IMG/VR virus record: IMGVR_UViG_3300046777_001449
Location: 1 to 41,632 of that record
Reading direction: 5' to 3' (one strand)
From: a virus
DNA: 41,632 nucleotides
Shown here in pieces: positions 1 to 7,221 of the stretch. The translations under genes were made by a program, and so were the position numbers. The notes beneath the pieces are model-generated. The model searched no databases and was not told the DNA's origin. It saw nothing but the letters and a program-made list of their open reading frames with translations. How positions within the stretch are numbered: the stretch's first letter is position 1; the number at the start of each line of letters is the position of its first letter.

Positions 1-767
1 GGATTGACAACATGCGTAAGTGTGATGAGATTTGGGCTACATCAGATTTTATTAGAGATATTTATATTAAGCACAATGTTAATGCAAATGTATTTACAAT
101 ACCTCACGGCATTTCTCCAGAGTTTTCCATCGTTGAAAGAGAGCTAACTGGTAAGTTTAATTTTTTACATGTTGGTGGTGATTCAAAAAGGAAAAATGCA
201 CAAATGGTTGTTGATGCCTTTCTTGAATTGTATGAAGGCAATACTGACTTTCAGTTAGTTCTTAAATACAACAAGTTCTGCTATGCAGAATGTTATGTTG
301 ACGATCAACTAGTTCCTGCATACAAACATCCTCAAATTATTGGAATCCCAGATAATTTTAGTACAGAAGATTTAGTTGCTTTGTATCACAAATGTCACTG
401 TATGGTTTATCCAACAATGGGTGAAGGATTTGGAATGATACCTTTTGAAGCAATCGCAACTGGTTTGCCAACAATTGTTACAAACTTAACTGGATGCGCA
501 GACTTTGCAAAATACGGTATTCCTCTTGAAGCTACTTTTGTAAAAGCGGATTGGCAAGATCATCTTTATGATTGTGATACTGGCGAATGGGCAAGTCCTA
601 ATTTTCAACAACTTCTTGATTTGATGGAGCATGTTGTAAATGAATATGATGATTTTAAAAAGTATGCGGTTAAATCAGCAAGAGTTATTCACTCTGAGTG
701 GTCTTGGTCATCTGTTGCCGATAAAATTTTAAACCGATATGAATTTTATCAAAAATCTTTGTCGTAG
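1..767 (+). CDS. Glycosyltransferase, GT-B fold (group 1/GT4-like), 5' end outside window
   Basis: C-terminal part of a GT-B nucleotide-sugar glycosyltransferase. Counting from the ATG at 12, a conserved E-x7-E motif (E138 in GEGFGMIPFEA to E146) binds the donor nucleotide-sugar in the GT4 family, and HVGGDSKRKNA near residue 53 is the usual first strand of the donor domain. The reading frame is open to the window edge (codons Ile-Asp-Asn before the ATG), no ribosome binding site precedes the ATG, and MRKCDEIWATSDF resembles the mid-protein stretch of this family, so the true start is probably upstream. Phage glycosyltransferases act on DNA bases, capsid or tail proteins, or host glycans; nothing here decides the acceptor. 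The neighbour downstream is a nucleotide-metabolism gene with its own promoter. Confidence 0.85.
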   Translation, partial: IDNMRKCDEIWATSDFIRDIYIKHNVNANVFTIPHGISPEFSIVERELTGKFNFLHVGGDSKRKNAQMVVDAFLELYEGNTDFQLVLKYNKFCYAECYVDDQLVPAYKHPQIIGIPDNFSTEDLVALYHKCHCMVYPTMGEGFGMIPFEAIATGLPTIVTNLTGCADFAKYGIPLEATFVKADWQDHLYDCDTGEWASPNFQQLLDLMEHVVNEYDDFKKYAVKSARVIHSEWSWSSVADKILNRYEFYQKSLS

Positions 768-783
768 TCCTAAGTACTAATCT

Positions 784-812
784 TTGACTCTGCTAAGCTG
801 ACCGTCTAAACT
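784..812 (+). promoter_or_regulatory. Sigma70-like promoter for the ribonucleotide reductase gene
   Basis: TTGACT at 784-789 and TAAACT at 807-812 are separated by 17 nt. They lie in the 74-nt gap before the reductase gene, which has a GGAGG site at 830-834. The -10 is a weak match; the -35 matches the consensus at five of six positions. Confidence 0.5.
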
Positions 813-841
813 AGTTTCTCTTACTTTCTGGAGGTATGTAT

Positions 842-2770
842 ATGTCGCTTTTATCAAATGATTTTATTGCTAGTTATGGTTCAAAAACTCCACCTTGGGG
901 TTTCGGTGGTCTTGGAGAAGTTGTGTTCCTTAGGACATATAGTCGCAAGATTGAAGGAACTGATGCAACAGAATCTTGGGTTCAAACTATAAAAAGAATC
1001 ATTGATGGCGCTGTTGAGATCGGAGTCCCATTCTCACAGGAAGAAGCAGAAAAACTTTTTGATCACATGTTTAATCTTAGATGCTCAGTGTCTGGCAGAG
1101 CACTCTGGCAGCTCGGTACGCCTCTTGTAAGCAAGTTCTCTGGAACTTCACTCAATAATTGTTTTTATACAAACATTGAGAAGATTGAAGACTTTGAACT
1201 TTTGTTTGATTATCTAATGCTTGGTGGTGGAGTTGGTTTTTCTGTTGAGCGTTCAAAGATTCATGATCTGCCAAAGGTAAAGAAGGTTGGATATATTACA
1301 GCAGAAAGAACTGCAGACGCAGACTTCATTGTTCCAGACTCACGACAGGGGTGGAGAGAGCTTCTTCACAAAGTTCTTGAATCTTATTTTGTAACTGGAA
1401 AATCTTTTACATACTCAACAATTCTTATTCGTGAATACGGCGCACCTCTAAAAACATTTGGTGGAATTGCATCTGGTCCAGGAGCGTTGGTTGAAGGTTT
1501 GGTTGATATTGGCAAAGTTTTAGATAATCGTGTTGGCAAGAAACTTCGTTCTGTTGATGTGTTGGATATTTGCAACATCATTGGTCGTATCGTAATTTCT
1601 GGCTCTTCACGCCGCTCTGCACAAATCGCAATCGGTGATCCTGATGACATGTTATTCCTTCGTGCAAAAAACTGGGGAAGCGGTAATGTTCCAGCATGGA
1701 GATCAAATAGCAATAACAGTATCTATGCAGACTCATACGATGAGATTGTCCCAGAATTTTGGAAGGGTTATGATGGCACTGGTGAGCCGTATGGCTTGTT
1801 GAATAGAAAAATGGCAAGAACATATGGAAGACTTGGTGAAAAATCACCAGATCCAACAGTTGAAGGATTCAATCCATGCGCAGAAATCGCATTATCAGAT
1901 GGTGAGTCTTGTAATCTTTCTACAATCTTTTTGCCAAACATTGATTCGCTTGCTCAAATGCTTGAGGTTTCAAGACTTCTATACATGGTTCAAAAGCAAA
2001 TTACAAGACTTTCGTATCCATATGAAAAAACAAATACAATTGTTCATAAAAATGGTCGCCTAGGTCAGTCTGTTACTGGTATTTTGCAAGCAACAGAAAA
2101 ACAAGTTGCATGGCTTAATGAAGCTTATGGGTATCTCAAGAGTTTTGATAAGACATATAGTGAAGAAAATGGATGGAATCCATCAATTCGCCTCACTACA
2201 GTACAACCATCAGGAACTTTATCGCTACTTCCAGGTGTGACACCAGGTATTCACCCAGCATTTGCTAAGTTTTATACAAGAAGAGTTAGGTTTAGCTCTG
2301 TTGATCCGCTAGTTGATGCCTGTCGCAAGCGTGGTTATAAGGTTGTTTGGGACATCGGGCTAGATGGTCGTGAGGATCATACTCGTTATGTTGTTGAATT
2401 TCCTTGTAAATCACCAGATGGAGCTGTTTTGGCTGCAAATATGACTGCAATTGACCAGCTTGAGTGGGTAAAGAAGATGCAAACTGAGTGGGCTGACAAT
2501 GCCGTATCGGTAACTGTCTATTATCGCAAGGAAGAACTGCCATCAATCAAAGAATGGCTTGCTTCTAACTACGATTCTTCGGTAAAGAGTGTTTCTTTCT
2601 TGCTTCATGTTGATCACAACTTCCCATTGCCTCCATATGAAGAGATTTCAGAGGAAGAATACAATAAATCTATTGCCAAATTGGACTTTTCAATTCCACT
2701 TCAACAAAATTCTAGCGATTTGATGATTGATATGGATGATTGTGCAACAGGTGCATGTCCAATACGCTGA
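842..2770 (+). CDS. nrdJ: Adenosylcobalamin-dependent (class II) ribonucleoside-triphosphate reductase
   Basis: Reduces ribonucleotides to deoxyribonucleotides using a cobalamin-generated thiyl radical, feeding phage DNA synthesis. All five expected cysteines are visible, numbered from the ATG at 842: C81 in LRCSVSGRALWQ, C346 in NPCAEI (thiyl position), C357 in ESCNLS, and the C-terminal redox pair C634/C639 in DCATGACPIR. The 11-residue spacing between C346 and C357 is the same as C408/C419 in the Lactobacillus leichmannii enzyme. Other landmarks are LGGGVGFSVERS, SGSSRRSAQIA and TVQPSGTLSLLPGVTPGIHP. At 642 residues it is shorter than the roughly 730-residue monomeric RTPR. I prefer ATG 842 over 836 because the GGAGG at 830-834 is 7 nt from 842 but only 1 nt from 836. 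It implies cobalamin supply in the host. Confidence 0.95.
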   Translation: MSLLSNDFIASYGSKTPPWGFGGLGEVVFLRTYSRKIEGTDATESWVQTIKRIIDGAVEIGVPFSQEEAEKLFDHMFNLRCSVSGRALWQLGTPLVSKFSGTSLNNCFYTNIEKIEDFELLFDYLMLGGGVGFSVERSKIHDLPKVKKVGYITAERTADADFIVPDSRQGWRELLHKVLESYFVTGKSFTYSTILIREYGAPLKTFGGIASGPGALVEGLVDIGKVLDNRVGKKLRSVDVLDICNIIGRIVISGSSRRSAQIAIGDPDDMLFLRAKNWGSGNVPAWRSNSNNSIYADSYDEIVPEFWKGYDGTGEPYGLLNRKMARTYGRLGEKSPDPTVEGFNPCAEIALSDGESCNLSTIFLPNIDSLAQMLEVSRLLYMVQKQITRLSYPYEKTNTIVHKNGRLGQSVTGILQATEKQVAWLNEAYGYLKSFDKTYSEENGWNPSIRLTTVQPSGTLSLLPGVTPGIHPAFAKFYTRRVRFSSVDPLVDACRKRGYKVVWDIGLDGREDHTRYVVEFPCKSPDGAVLAANMTAIDQLEWVKKMQTEWADNAVSVTVYYRKEELPSIKEWLASNYDSSVKSVSFLLHVDHNFPLPPYEEISEEEYNKSIAKLDFSIPLQQNSSDLMIDMDDCATGACPIR

Positions 2771-2810
2771 TATCTGAACGCCTCTGTACTGTTTTTGATT
2801 AAATCTGGTG

Positions 2811-2816
2811 TATAAT
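2811..2816 (+). promoter_or_regulatory. -10 box TATAAT of a probable leaderless promoter
   Basis: A perfect TATAAT ends 7 nt before the ATG at 2824, and no Shine-Dalgarno lies between them. Transcription would start at or beside the A of the start codon. No convincing -35 is seen. Confidence 0.6.
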
Positions 2817-2823
2817 TAAACCT

Positions 2824-3156
2824 ATGTCGTCAGATATGATTAAAGATAAAAATATTTGGGTTCCAGAACGCTCTTATGGAGTTTGTGTCTACTTTACAGC
2901 AGAAGGGCAGGCGTTATCCGATGGTGATGGTGTCCTCTCAGCAGAGGGGGCTATGTATGACTTAAATATTGAGCGTAGAGTTCTAGAGGCTGGAAAGTAT
3001 TGGACTGGCGATGATGATGGACATGTTAGATGGATTGCTGGTGGTAGAAAAATTTCTGCCTCAGAAAGAGATGATCAGGCAGAAAGACTAGCTAATGGGT
3101 TAGTTGCTGATCCATTTGAAGACATGTTTGATGAACACTTTAACAACAGGAGATAA
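2824..3156 (+). CDS. Hypothetical protein, first gene of the head operon
   Basis: I do not recognise this 110-residue acidic protein. It has no signal peptide or membrane segment. It contains an aromatic, Gly/Asp-rich centre (KYWTGDDDGHVRWIAGG around residues 59-75) and a charged C-terminus. Its stop codon lies 1 nt before the portal ATG at 3158, so the two are co-transcribed and probably translationally coupled; the portal's ribosome binding site (AGGAGA) sits inside the end of this gene. A small gene directly before the portal could be a head-assembly or terminase-associated factor, but that is position only. Confidence 0.75.
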   Translation: MSSDMIKDKNIWVPERSYGVCVYFTAEGQALSDGDGVLSAEGAMYDLNIERRVLEAGKYWTGDDDGHVRWIAGGRKISASERDDQAERLANGLVADPFEDMFDEHFNNRR

Positions 3157-3157
3157 T

Positions 3158-4813
3158 ATGCAAAAGAAAATGGAACTCGTAGAAGATAGTTTTGTTGATG
3201 ATGAAATTGATGATATCTCCTATATGGGGTTTACTTCAAAAACAGAAGATACAGATCCGTTTTCATTTGTAAAAATTTCATCCCTATCTCCAAAAATGAA
3301 GCGCAAAGCAATGCGCTTGCAAAAGAAACATGAAGGAGAAGATGGAACTAAGTCAAAATATGTTGATCCAGAAGTTGTCAGTGGATATTCACTTTATGAC
3401 ATTGTAAATCCACCATACGACCTTGATACACTAGCTGGATTGTACGACCAAAGTGCAATTCACTATGCAGCAATTAATGCTCGTGTTATGAATACAGTTG
3501 GTCTTGGATATGAGTTTGTAGAAACACTCAAGGCTAAGAGAAAAATTGAAAAAGCTCAAGGCAGCGAAGAAAAAATTACAAGACTAAGACAGCAATATCA
3601 AGACCTTAAAGAAAATCTTGATGAGACATTTGAGAGTTTGAACATTGAAGAAACATTGATTGAAACACTAGTTCGTGTATGGCAAGATGTTTTAACTGTT
3701 GGAAACGGATATCTTGAAATTGGTCGTAACAATTCTGGTCAAATTGGTTACATCGGTCATGTTCCAGCAACTCTTGTTCGTGTACGCAGAAAGCGTGATG
3801 GCTATGTGCAGATTGCAAAAACAAATAAAATTCAAGCAGTGTTCTTTAGACAATTCCAGGATAAAGAAACTCCAGATCCAATTAATAATGATCCAAAGCC
3901 GAACGAGTTGATTCACTTTAAAATTTACTCACCAAATAATACATATTATGGCATTCCTTCAGCAGTTTCTGCTGCTACAGCAATTGTTGGTGATAAATTT
4001 GCAAAAGAATACAATATTGACTATTTTGAAAACAAAGCGATTCCTCGTTATGCAATTCTTATTAAAGGTGCAAAGTTAAGCAATAAGTCAAAACAAGAAT
4101 TGATCAATTATTTCAGGAATGAGGTTAAAGGTCGCAATCATGGAACGCTGGTTATTCCAATTCCAGCAAATCTTGGAACAGATACTGATATTAAATTTGA
4201 AAAGCTTGAAGCTGGTATTCAGGATTCTTCTTTTGATAAATATCGTAAATCAAATCGTGATGAAATTCTTGTTGCAAACAGAGTTCCTGCGCCAAAAGTT
4301 GGTGTTTATGATAACGCAAACTTGGCTGTATCAAGAGATGCTGATAAGAGTTTTAAGATGCAAGTTATTGGACCAGACCAAGCAATTGTTGAAAAGAAGT
4401 TAAATAGAATTATTGCGGAATTTACCGATCTTATGGAAATCCGCTTGAAGAAAATTGATCTCGTTGATGAAGATATTCAGTCAAGAATTAATGATAGATA
4501 TCTTCGTACAGAAGTGCTTACCCCTAACGAAGTTAGAGGTCAAATTGGTTTGCCAGAAAGATATGATGGAGATTCCGTTTTGCCTTTCCCAACAAATGTT
4601 AAGAAAGAACAAAATGCTGCTGGTAATCCTGGTCCTGGTGCGCCTCCAGGTAATGATAACAATTCTGCTGCTAATCCTCCTAAGTCACCAACTGGTGACG
4701 GAGCAACGAGTGATCCAGTAGCAGATGGAGCCCAAGCAGAGCGTGGTGAAAATCAAGATTCTGGAGTGAACAATGATTCAACCAGTAAATTCAATCAAGG
4801 AGAAGAATTATGA
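3158..4813 (+). CDS. Phage portal protein
   Basis: A 551-residue portal subunit, forming the dodecameric ring at the capsid vertex through which DNA enters and leaves. Portal-family features are the N-terminal stretch VNPPYDLDTLAGLYDQSAIH, the LTVGNGYLEI strand around residue 180, the wing/stem segment with YYGIPSAVSAATAIVGDKFA, and the clip-region helices ending in LTPNEVRGQIGLPERYDGD. It resembles the PBSX/SPP1-type and lambda-type portals found in siphoviruses. The last ~60 residues are a low-complexity Pro/Gly/Asn/Asp tail. An upstream in-frame start at 3104 overlaps the previous gene by 53 nt and has no ribosome binding site; ATG 3158 follows AGGAGA at 3148-3153. Its stop overlaps the next start (ATGA). 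Confidence 0.93.
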   Translation: MQKKMELVEDSFVDDEIDDISYMGFTSKTEDTDPFSFVKISSLSPKMKRKAMRLQKKHEGEDGTKSKYVDPEVVSGYSLYDIVNPPYDLDTLAGLYDQSAIHYAAINARVMNTVGLGYEFVETLKAKRKIEKAQGSEEKITRLRQQYQDLKENLDETFESLNIEETLIETLVRVWQDVLTVGNGYLEIGRNNSGQIGYIGHVPATLVRVRRKRDGYVQIAKTNKIQAVFFRQFQDKETPDPINNDPKPNELIHFKIYSPNNTYYGIPSAVSAATAIVGDKFAKEYNIDYFENKAIPRYAILIKGAKLSNKSKQELINYFRNEVKGRNHGTLVIPIPANLGTDTDIKFEKLEAGIQDSSFDKYRKSNRDEILVANRVPAPKVGVYDNANLAVSRDADKSFKMQVIGPDQAIVEKKLNRIIAEFTDLMEIRLKKIDLVDEDIQSRINDRYLRTEVLTPNEVRGQIGLPERYDGDSVLPFPTNVKKEQNAAGNPGPGAPPGNDNNSAANPPKSPTGDGATSDPVADGAQAERGENQDSGVNNDSTSKFNQGEEL

Positions 4814-5061
4814 GTGAAAGCACTTTGGTGTATTCAAATAAAAATCTAGTGACAGCTGATGGTGCTGTTAGTATAGGTCTTCACACAAGTGAAATCTATG
4901 TTTATAATAAAAACGGGACTGATGTTGATATTAAGCTCAACGGAAAGTACACCGTACTCATCCCAGCAGAATCTACAGAGTATGTAGGAATTGATGGTGA
5001 TTATACAACTATTGAGGTTGTTACAGCAAACTCAGCAGTAGCTGTTTTTGCTCTGGGCTGA
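4810..5061 (+). CDS. Small beta-rich protein, copy 1 of a tandem pair (putative virion protein)
   Basis: An 83-residue protein with alternating hydrophobic beta-strand pattern and no signal or membrane segment. It is clearly paralogous to the next gene: both carry LVYSN near the start, IGLHTSEIYV / IGQHTSAIYV, LNGKY, and end in DYTTIEVVTANSAVAVFALG or its equivalent. The start overlaps the portal stop (ATGA) and follows AAGGAGAAG at 4797-4805. The context between portal and protease suggests a capsid-associated protein such as a decoration or head-fibre component; this is inferred from position only. Confidence 0.8.
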   Translation: MSESTLVYSNKNLVTADGAVSIGLHTSEIYVYNKNGTDVDIKLNGKYTVLIPAESTEYVGIDGDYTTIEVVTANSAVAVFALG

Positions 5062-5064
5062 TTT

Positions 5065-5328
5065 ATGTACGGCTCGTTGGTTTATTCAAATGTTTCAATA
5101 GCACCTGCTGATGGTGTTGTTAACATTGGACAGCACACAAGTGCAATATATGTTGTTAATTTAAATAAAGATGATGACACAACAATTAGACTTAATGGAA
5201 AATATAATATTTTTCTATCCCATGTGCCAAATGGTTCTGTTCATCAATATGAGAAAATACCAGGTGATTACACAACAATTCAGGTGCTAACTGCAAACAC
5301 TAGTGTTGCTGTCTATGCAGTAGGATAA
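5065..5328 (+). CDS. Small beta-rich protein, copy 2 of a tandem pair (putative virion protein)
   Basis: An 87-residue paralogue of the preceding gene, separated by 3 nt. Shared landmarks are LVYSN, NIGQHTSAIYVVN, IRLNGKYN and GDYTTIQVLTANTSVAVYAVG. Compared with copy 1 it has a few extra residues in the middle (SHVPNGSVHQYEKI). No clear ribosome binding site precedes it, which suggests translational coupling to copy 1. The retained sequence similarity with a diverged centre indicates duplication followed by divergence. Function unknown. Confidence 0.75.
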   Translation: MYGSLVYSNVSIAPADGVVNIGQHTSAIYVVNLNKDDDTTIRLNGKYNIFLSHVPNGSVHQYEKIPGDYTTIQVLTANTSVAVYAVG

Positions 5329-5345
5329 TTTGCAATATTGCGGAT

Positions 5346-5351
5346 TATAAT
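5346..5351 (+). promoter_or_regulatory. -10 box TATAAT upstream of the protease/scaffold gene
   Basis: A perfect TATAAT stands in the 49-nt gap, 26 nt before the ATG at 5378. A GAGGG at 5369-5373 can act as ribosome binding site, so unlike other promoters here this one leaves a short leader. No good -35 is visible. Confidence 0.5.
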
Positions 5352-5377
5352 ATATGCTTGTAAGTTACGAGGGCTAA

Positions 5378-7201
5378 ATGTCAGATTTTAATATTTCATT
5401 CCCAATTGATATGATTAAGAGGGAGCAAAGAATTGTAGTAGGTATTGCTACCGCAGACAATATTGATAAAGCTGGTGATATTGTTGATTTTGAGGCATCC
5501 AAAGAAGCGTTTGCAAATTGGGGTGGGAATATTAGAGAAATGCATGCCCCAATTGCTGTTGGCAAAGCTGTTAAGTACGAACCTGTTACAATTAAAGGCG
5601 TTGATGGCACAACATATAATGCAGTTAAAGTAGAGGCATATATCTCAAAAGGTGCTGAAGATACTTGGCAAAAAGTTCTTGATGGAACCCTCCGCTCTTT
5701 TTCTATCGGTGGAAAAGTTATTGAAAAATCAGAATCAGCAGACAAAATGTTTCGTGGTAAGCCAGTAAATATTATCAAAAAGTATGTACTTGGTGAATTA
5801 AGCCTTGTTGATAATCCAGCTAATGCCTTGGCGACAATTGATATCATCAAAATGAATGAAGATGGCGGTTTAAAGTATGCGCTTGATTGCGATCTTGACT
5901 GCCAGCTTGCAAAAGCAAAACAACCTCTAAAAGATCCAAAAGGTGGTCTTACTGCCGCTGGAAGAAGACATTTTAAGCAAACAGAAGGTTCTAACCTTAA
6001 GCCAGGTGTTAAAGGTCCAGCAGACACTCCAGAAAAAATGCGCCGCAAAGGTTCATTCCTTACTAGATTCTTTACTAATCCATCTGGTCCGATGAAAAAG
6101 CCAAATGGCGAACCAACAAGACTTGCGCTCTCAGCTGCAGCTTGGGGTGAGCCAGTTCCTCAAGATAGAGCAGACGCAGCAAGACTCGCTGCAAAAGGTC
6201 GTAGATTACTTGAGCGTTATGCTAATTCAAAAAAGAAAGGTTTCTTAGAAAACGATTTTGACGAGGATTTGTTGAATGTTGTTTTGGAATTAATGAAGGA
6301 TGAGGGTTGTGGTTGTGGTTGCAATTCCTGTGAAGATGTAGAGAAGGATGCTTCTGTAACAACAGAAAATGCAGAATCAAAGTATCCAGCAAGAAATGGT
6401 ATCACATCACCAACAATGCCTCCTTTCCCATCCAGCTCTCCAAAGTTCAAGCCAAAAAAGAAAGCTAAAGAAGAAGAAAGCCCTTGCGGTGAAGGTTATC
6501 ACCAAGAGGGTTTGAAGAAGGGTAAGGATGGAAATATGATTCCAAATTGTGTTTCAAATAACCCTACTGAAAAGAAAACAAAAAGCGAAATGTTCTCACA
6601 AGAGGATGAACTTTTTGGTACAATTAAGGAGATGATTGAGAAAATGGATTCTATTATTCAGCAAGACTCTGAATTGCAATTAAATGATACTTATGATAAG
6701 ATCTCTGACATGAATGAACAGGAAATTAATAAACTTAGTCTATTGAAAAAGTTTATCGGATGGCTTGTTCCAGATGTCGCAGAAGAAACAACTTCAACTT
6801 CCGTTGAAGTAAGTGGAGACACACAGGAGGAAGAAATGGACATTAATGTTCTTAAAGATGCTCTGAGTGCTGTTGTTGATGAAAAACTGGCTAGTTTTGC
6901 TACTTCAATCAAGGAAGAAGTTGAAGCCTCTGTTCAGGAAAAAATTGAAGCAGTTGCTAAGGGTTTTGAGGTTCAGAATTCTGAACTTCAGCAAAAGCTG
7001 GAAACAGCAGAATTGGCTCTCGCTGAGCAGACAGAGAAGGTTGAGGCATTTGCCACAGCTGGCGCTGTTAAAAAGAGCGTAGATCCAGAAGATGATGAAG
7101 AAGTAGCAGAGGAAGCACTCGTTAAGTCTGCACCTACTTCATTCTGGAAGAATACATATTTGCCACAGGAGTTAATTAACTCCCTAGGTTATAGGTCATA
7201 A
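5378..7201 (+). CDS. Prohead protease (XkdF/S78-like) fused to DUF6321-like region and scaffold
   Basis: A 607-residue capsid-maturation polyprotein. Residues 1-160 look like the herpesvirus-fold prohead protease related to PBSX XkdF: candidate catalytic His56 (IREMHAPIAVG) and Ser109 (LRSFSIGG), followed by VLGELSLVDNPAN. Residues ~185-287 match, from memory, the DUF6321 domain of phage proteins (DPKGGLTAAGRRHF, NLKPGVKGPADTPEKMRRKG, RFFTNPSGPM, LALSAAAWGEPVP). Next come a CGCGCNSC cluster near residue 311 and a GYHQEGLKKGKDGNMIPNCV segment. The C-terminal ~150 residues are acidic, coiled-coil-rich scaffold. An internal in-frame start at 6836 with AGGAGG could make the scaffold alone, as in lambda C/Nu3. 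The gene directly precedes the capsid gene, as expected for a protease plus scaffold. Confidence 0.85.
   Translation: MSDFNISFPIDMIKREQRIVVGIATADNIDKAGDIVDFEASKEAFANWGGNIREMHAPIAVGKAVKYEPVTIKGVDGTTYNAVKVEAYISKGAEDTWQKVLDGTLRSFSIGGKVIEKSESADKMFRGKPVNIIKKYVLGELSLVDNPANALATIDIIKMNEDGGLKYALDCDLDCQLAKAKQPLKDPKGGLTAAGRRHFKQTEGSNLKPGVKGPADTPEKMRRKGSFLTRFFTNPSGPMKKPNGEPTRLALSAAAWGEPVPQDRADAARLAAKGRRLLERYANSKKKGFLENDFDEDLLNVVLELMKDEGCGCGCNSCEDVEKDASVTTENAESKYPARNGITSPTMPPFPSSSPKFKPKKKAKEEESPCGEGYHQEGLKKGKDGNMIPNCVSNNPTEKKTKSEMFSQEDELFGTIKEMIEKMDSIIQQDSELQLNDTYDKISDMNEQEINKLSLLKKFIGWLVPDVAEETTSTSVEVSGDTQEEEMDINVLKDALSAVVDEKLASFATSIKEEVEASVQEKIEAVAKGFEVQNSELQQKLETAELALAEQTEKVEAFATAGAVKKSVDPEDDEEVAEEALVKSAPTSFWKNTYLPQELINSLGYRS
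6825..6838 (+). promoter_or_regulatory. Internal ribosome binding site and start codon for a scaffold-only product
   Basis: AGGAGG at 6825-6830 lies 5 nt before an ATG at 6836-6838 that is in frame with the protease gene (its codon 487). The site falls exactly before the coiled-coil scaffold region, so it looks functional rather than accidental. Confidence 0.65.
6836..7201 (+). CDS. Predicted scaffold protein from internal in-frame start
   Basis: A 121-residue product nested in the 3' end of the protease gene. It is almost entirely helical with heptad character (KDALSAVVDEKLASFATSIK, then VQNSELQQKLETAELALAEQ) and acidic near the end (SVDPEDDEEVAEEAL), finishing in a conserved-looking SFWKNTYLPQELINSLGYRS tail that could contact the capsid protein. 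Internal capsid scaffolds with this arrangement are known from lambda Nu3. Production depends on the AGGAGG at 6825-6830; the full-length fusion is the alternative. It is 20 nt upstream of the capsid gene. Confidence 0.6.
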   Translation: MDINVLKDALSAVVDEKLASFATSIKEEVEASVQEKIEAVAKGFEVQNSELQQKLETAELALAEQTEKVEAFATAGAVKKSVDPEDDEEVAEEALVKSAPTSFWKNTYLPQELINSLGYRS

Positions 7202-7221
7202 GGTAAGGAGGAAAAACTACT

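Noticed and set aside
836-841. Upstream ATG for the ribonucleotide reductase
   Set aside because: Only 1 nt from the GGAGG site; ATG 842 has proper spacing.
3104-3157. Upstream in-frame start for the portal gene
   Set aside because: It would overlap the preceding gene by 53 nt and lacks a ribosome binding site, whereas ATG 3158 has AGGAGA.
5374-6048. Long open frame of 224 codons on the minus strand
   Set aside because: It is the complement of the protease gene, which has recognisable motifs; the reverse translation is Ser/Pro/Leu-rich without any family pattern or ribosome binding site.
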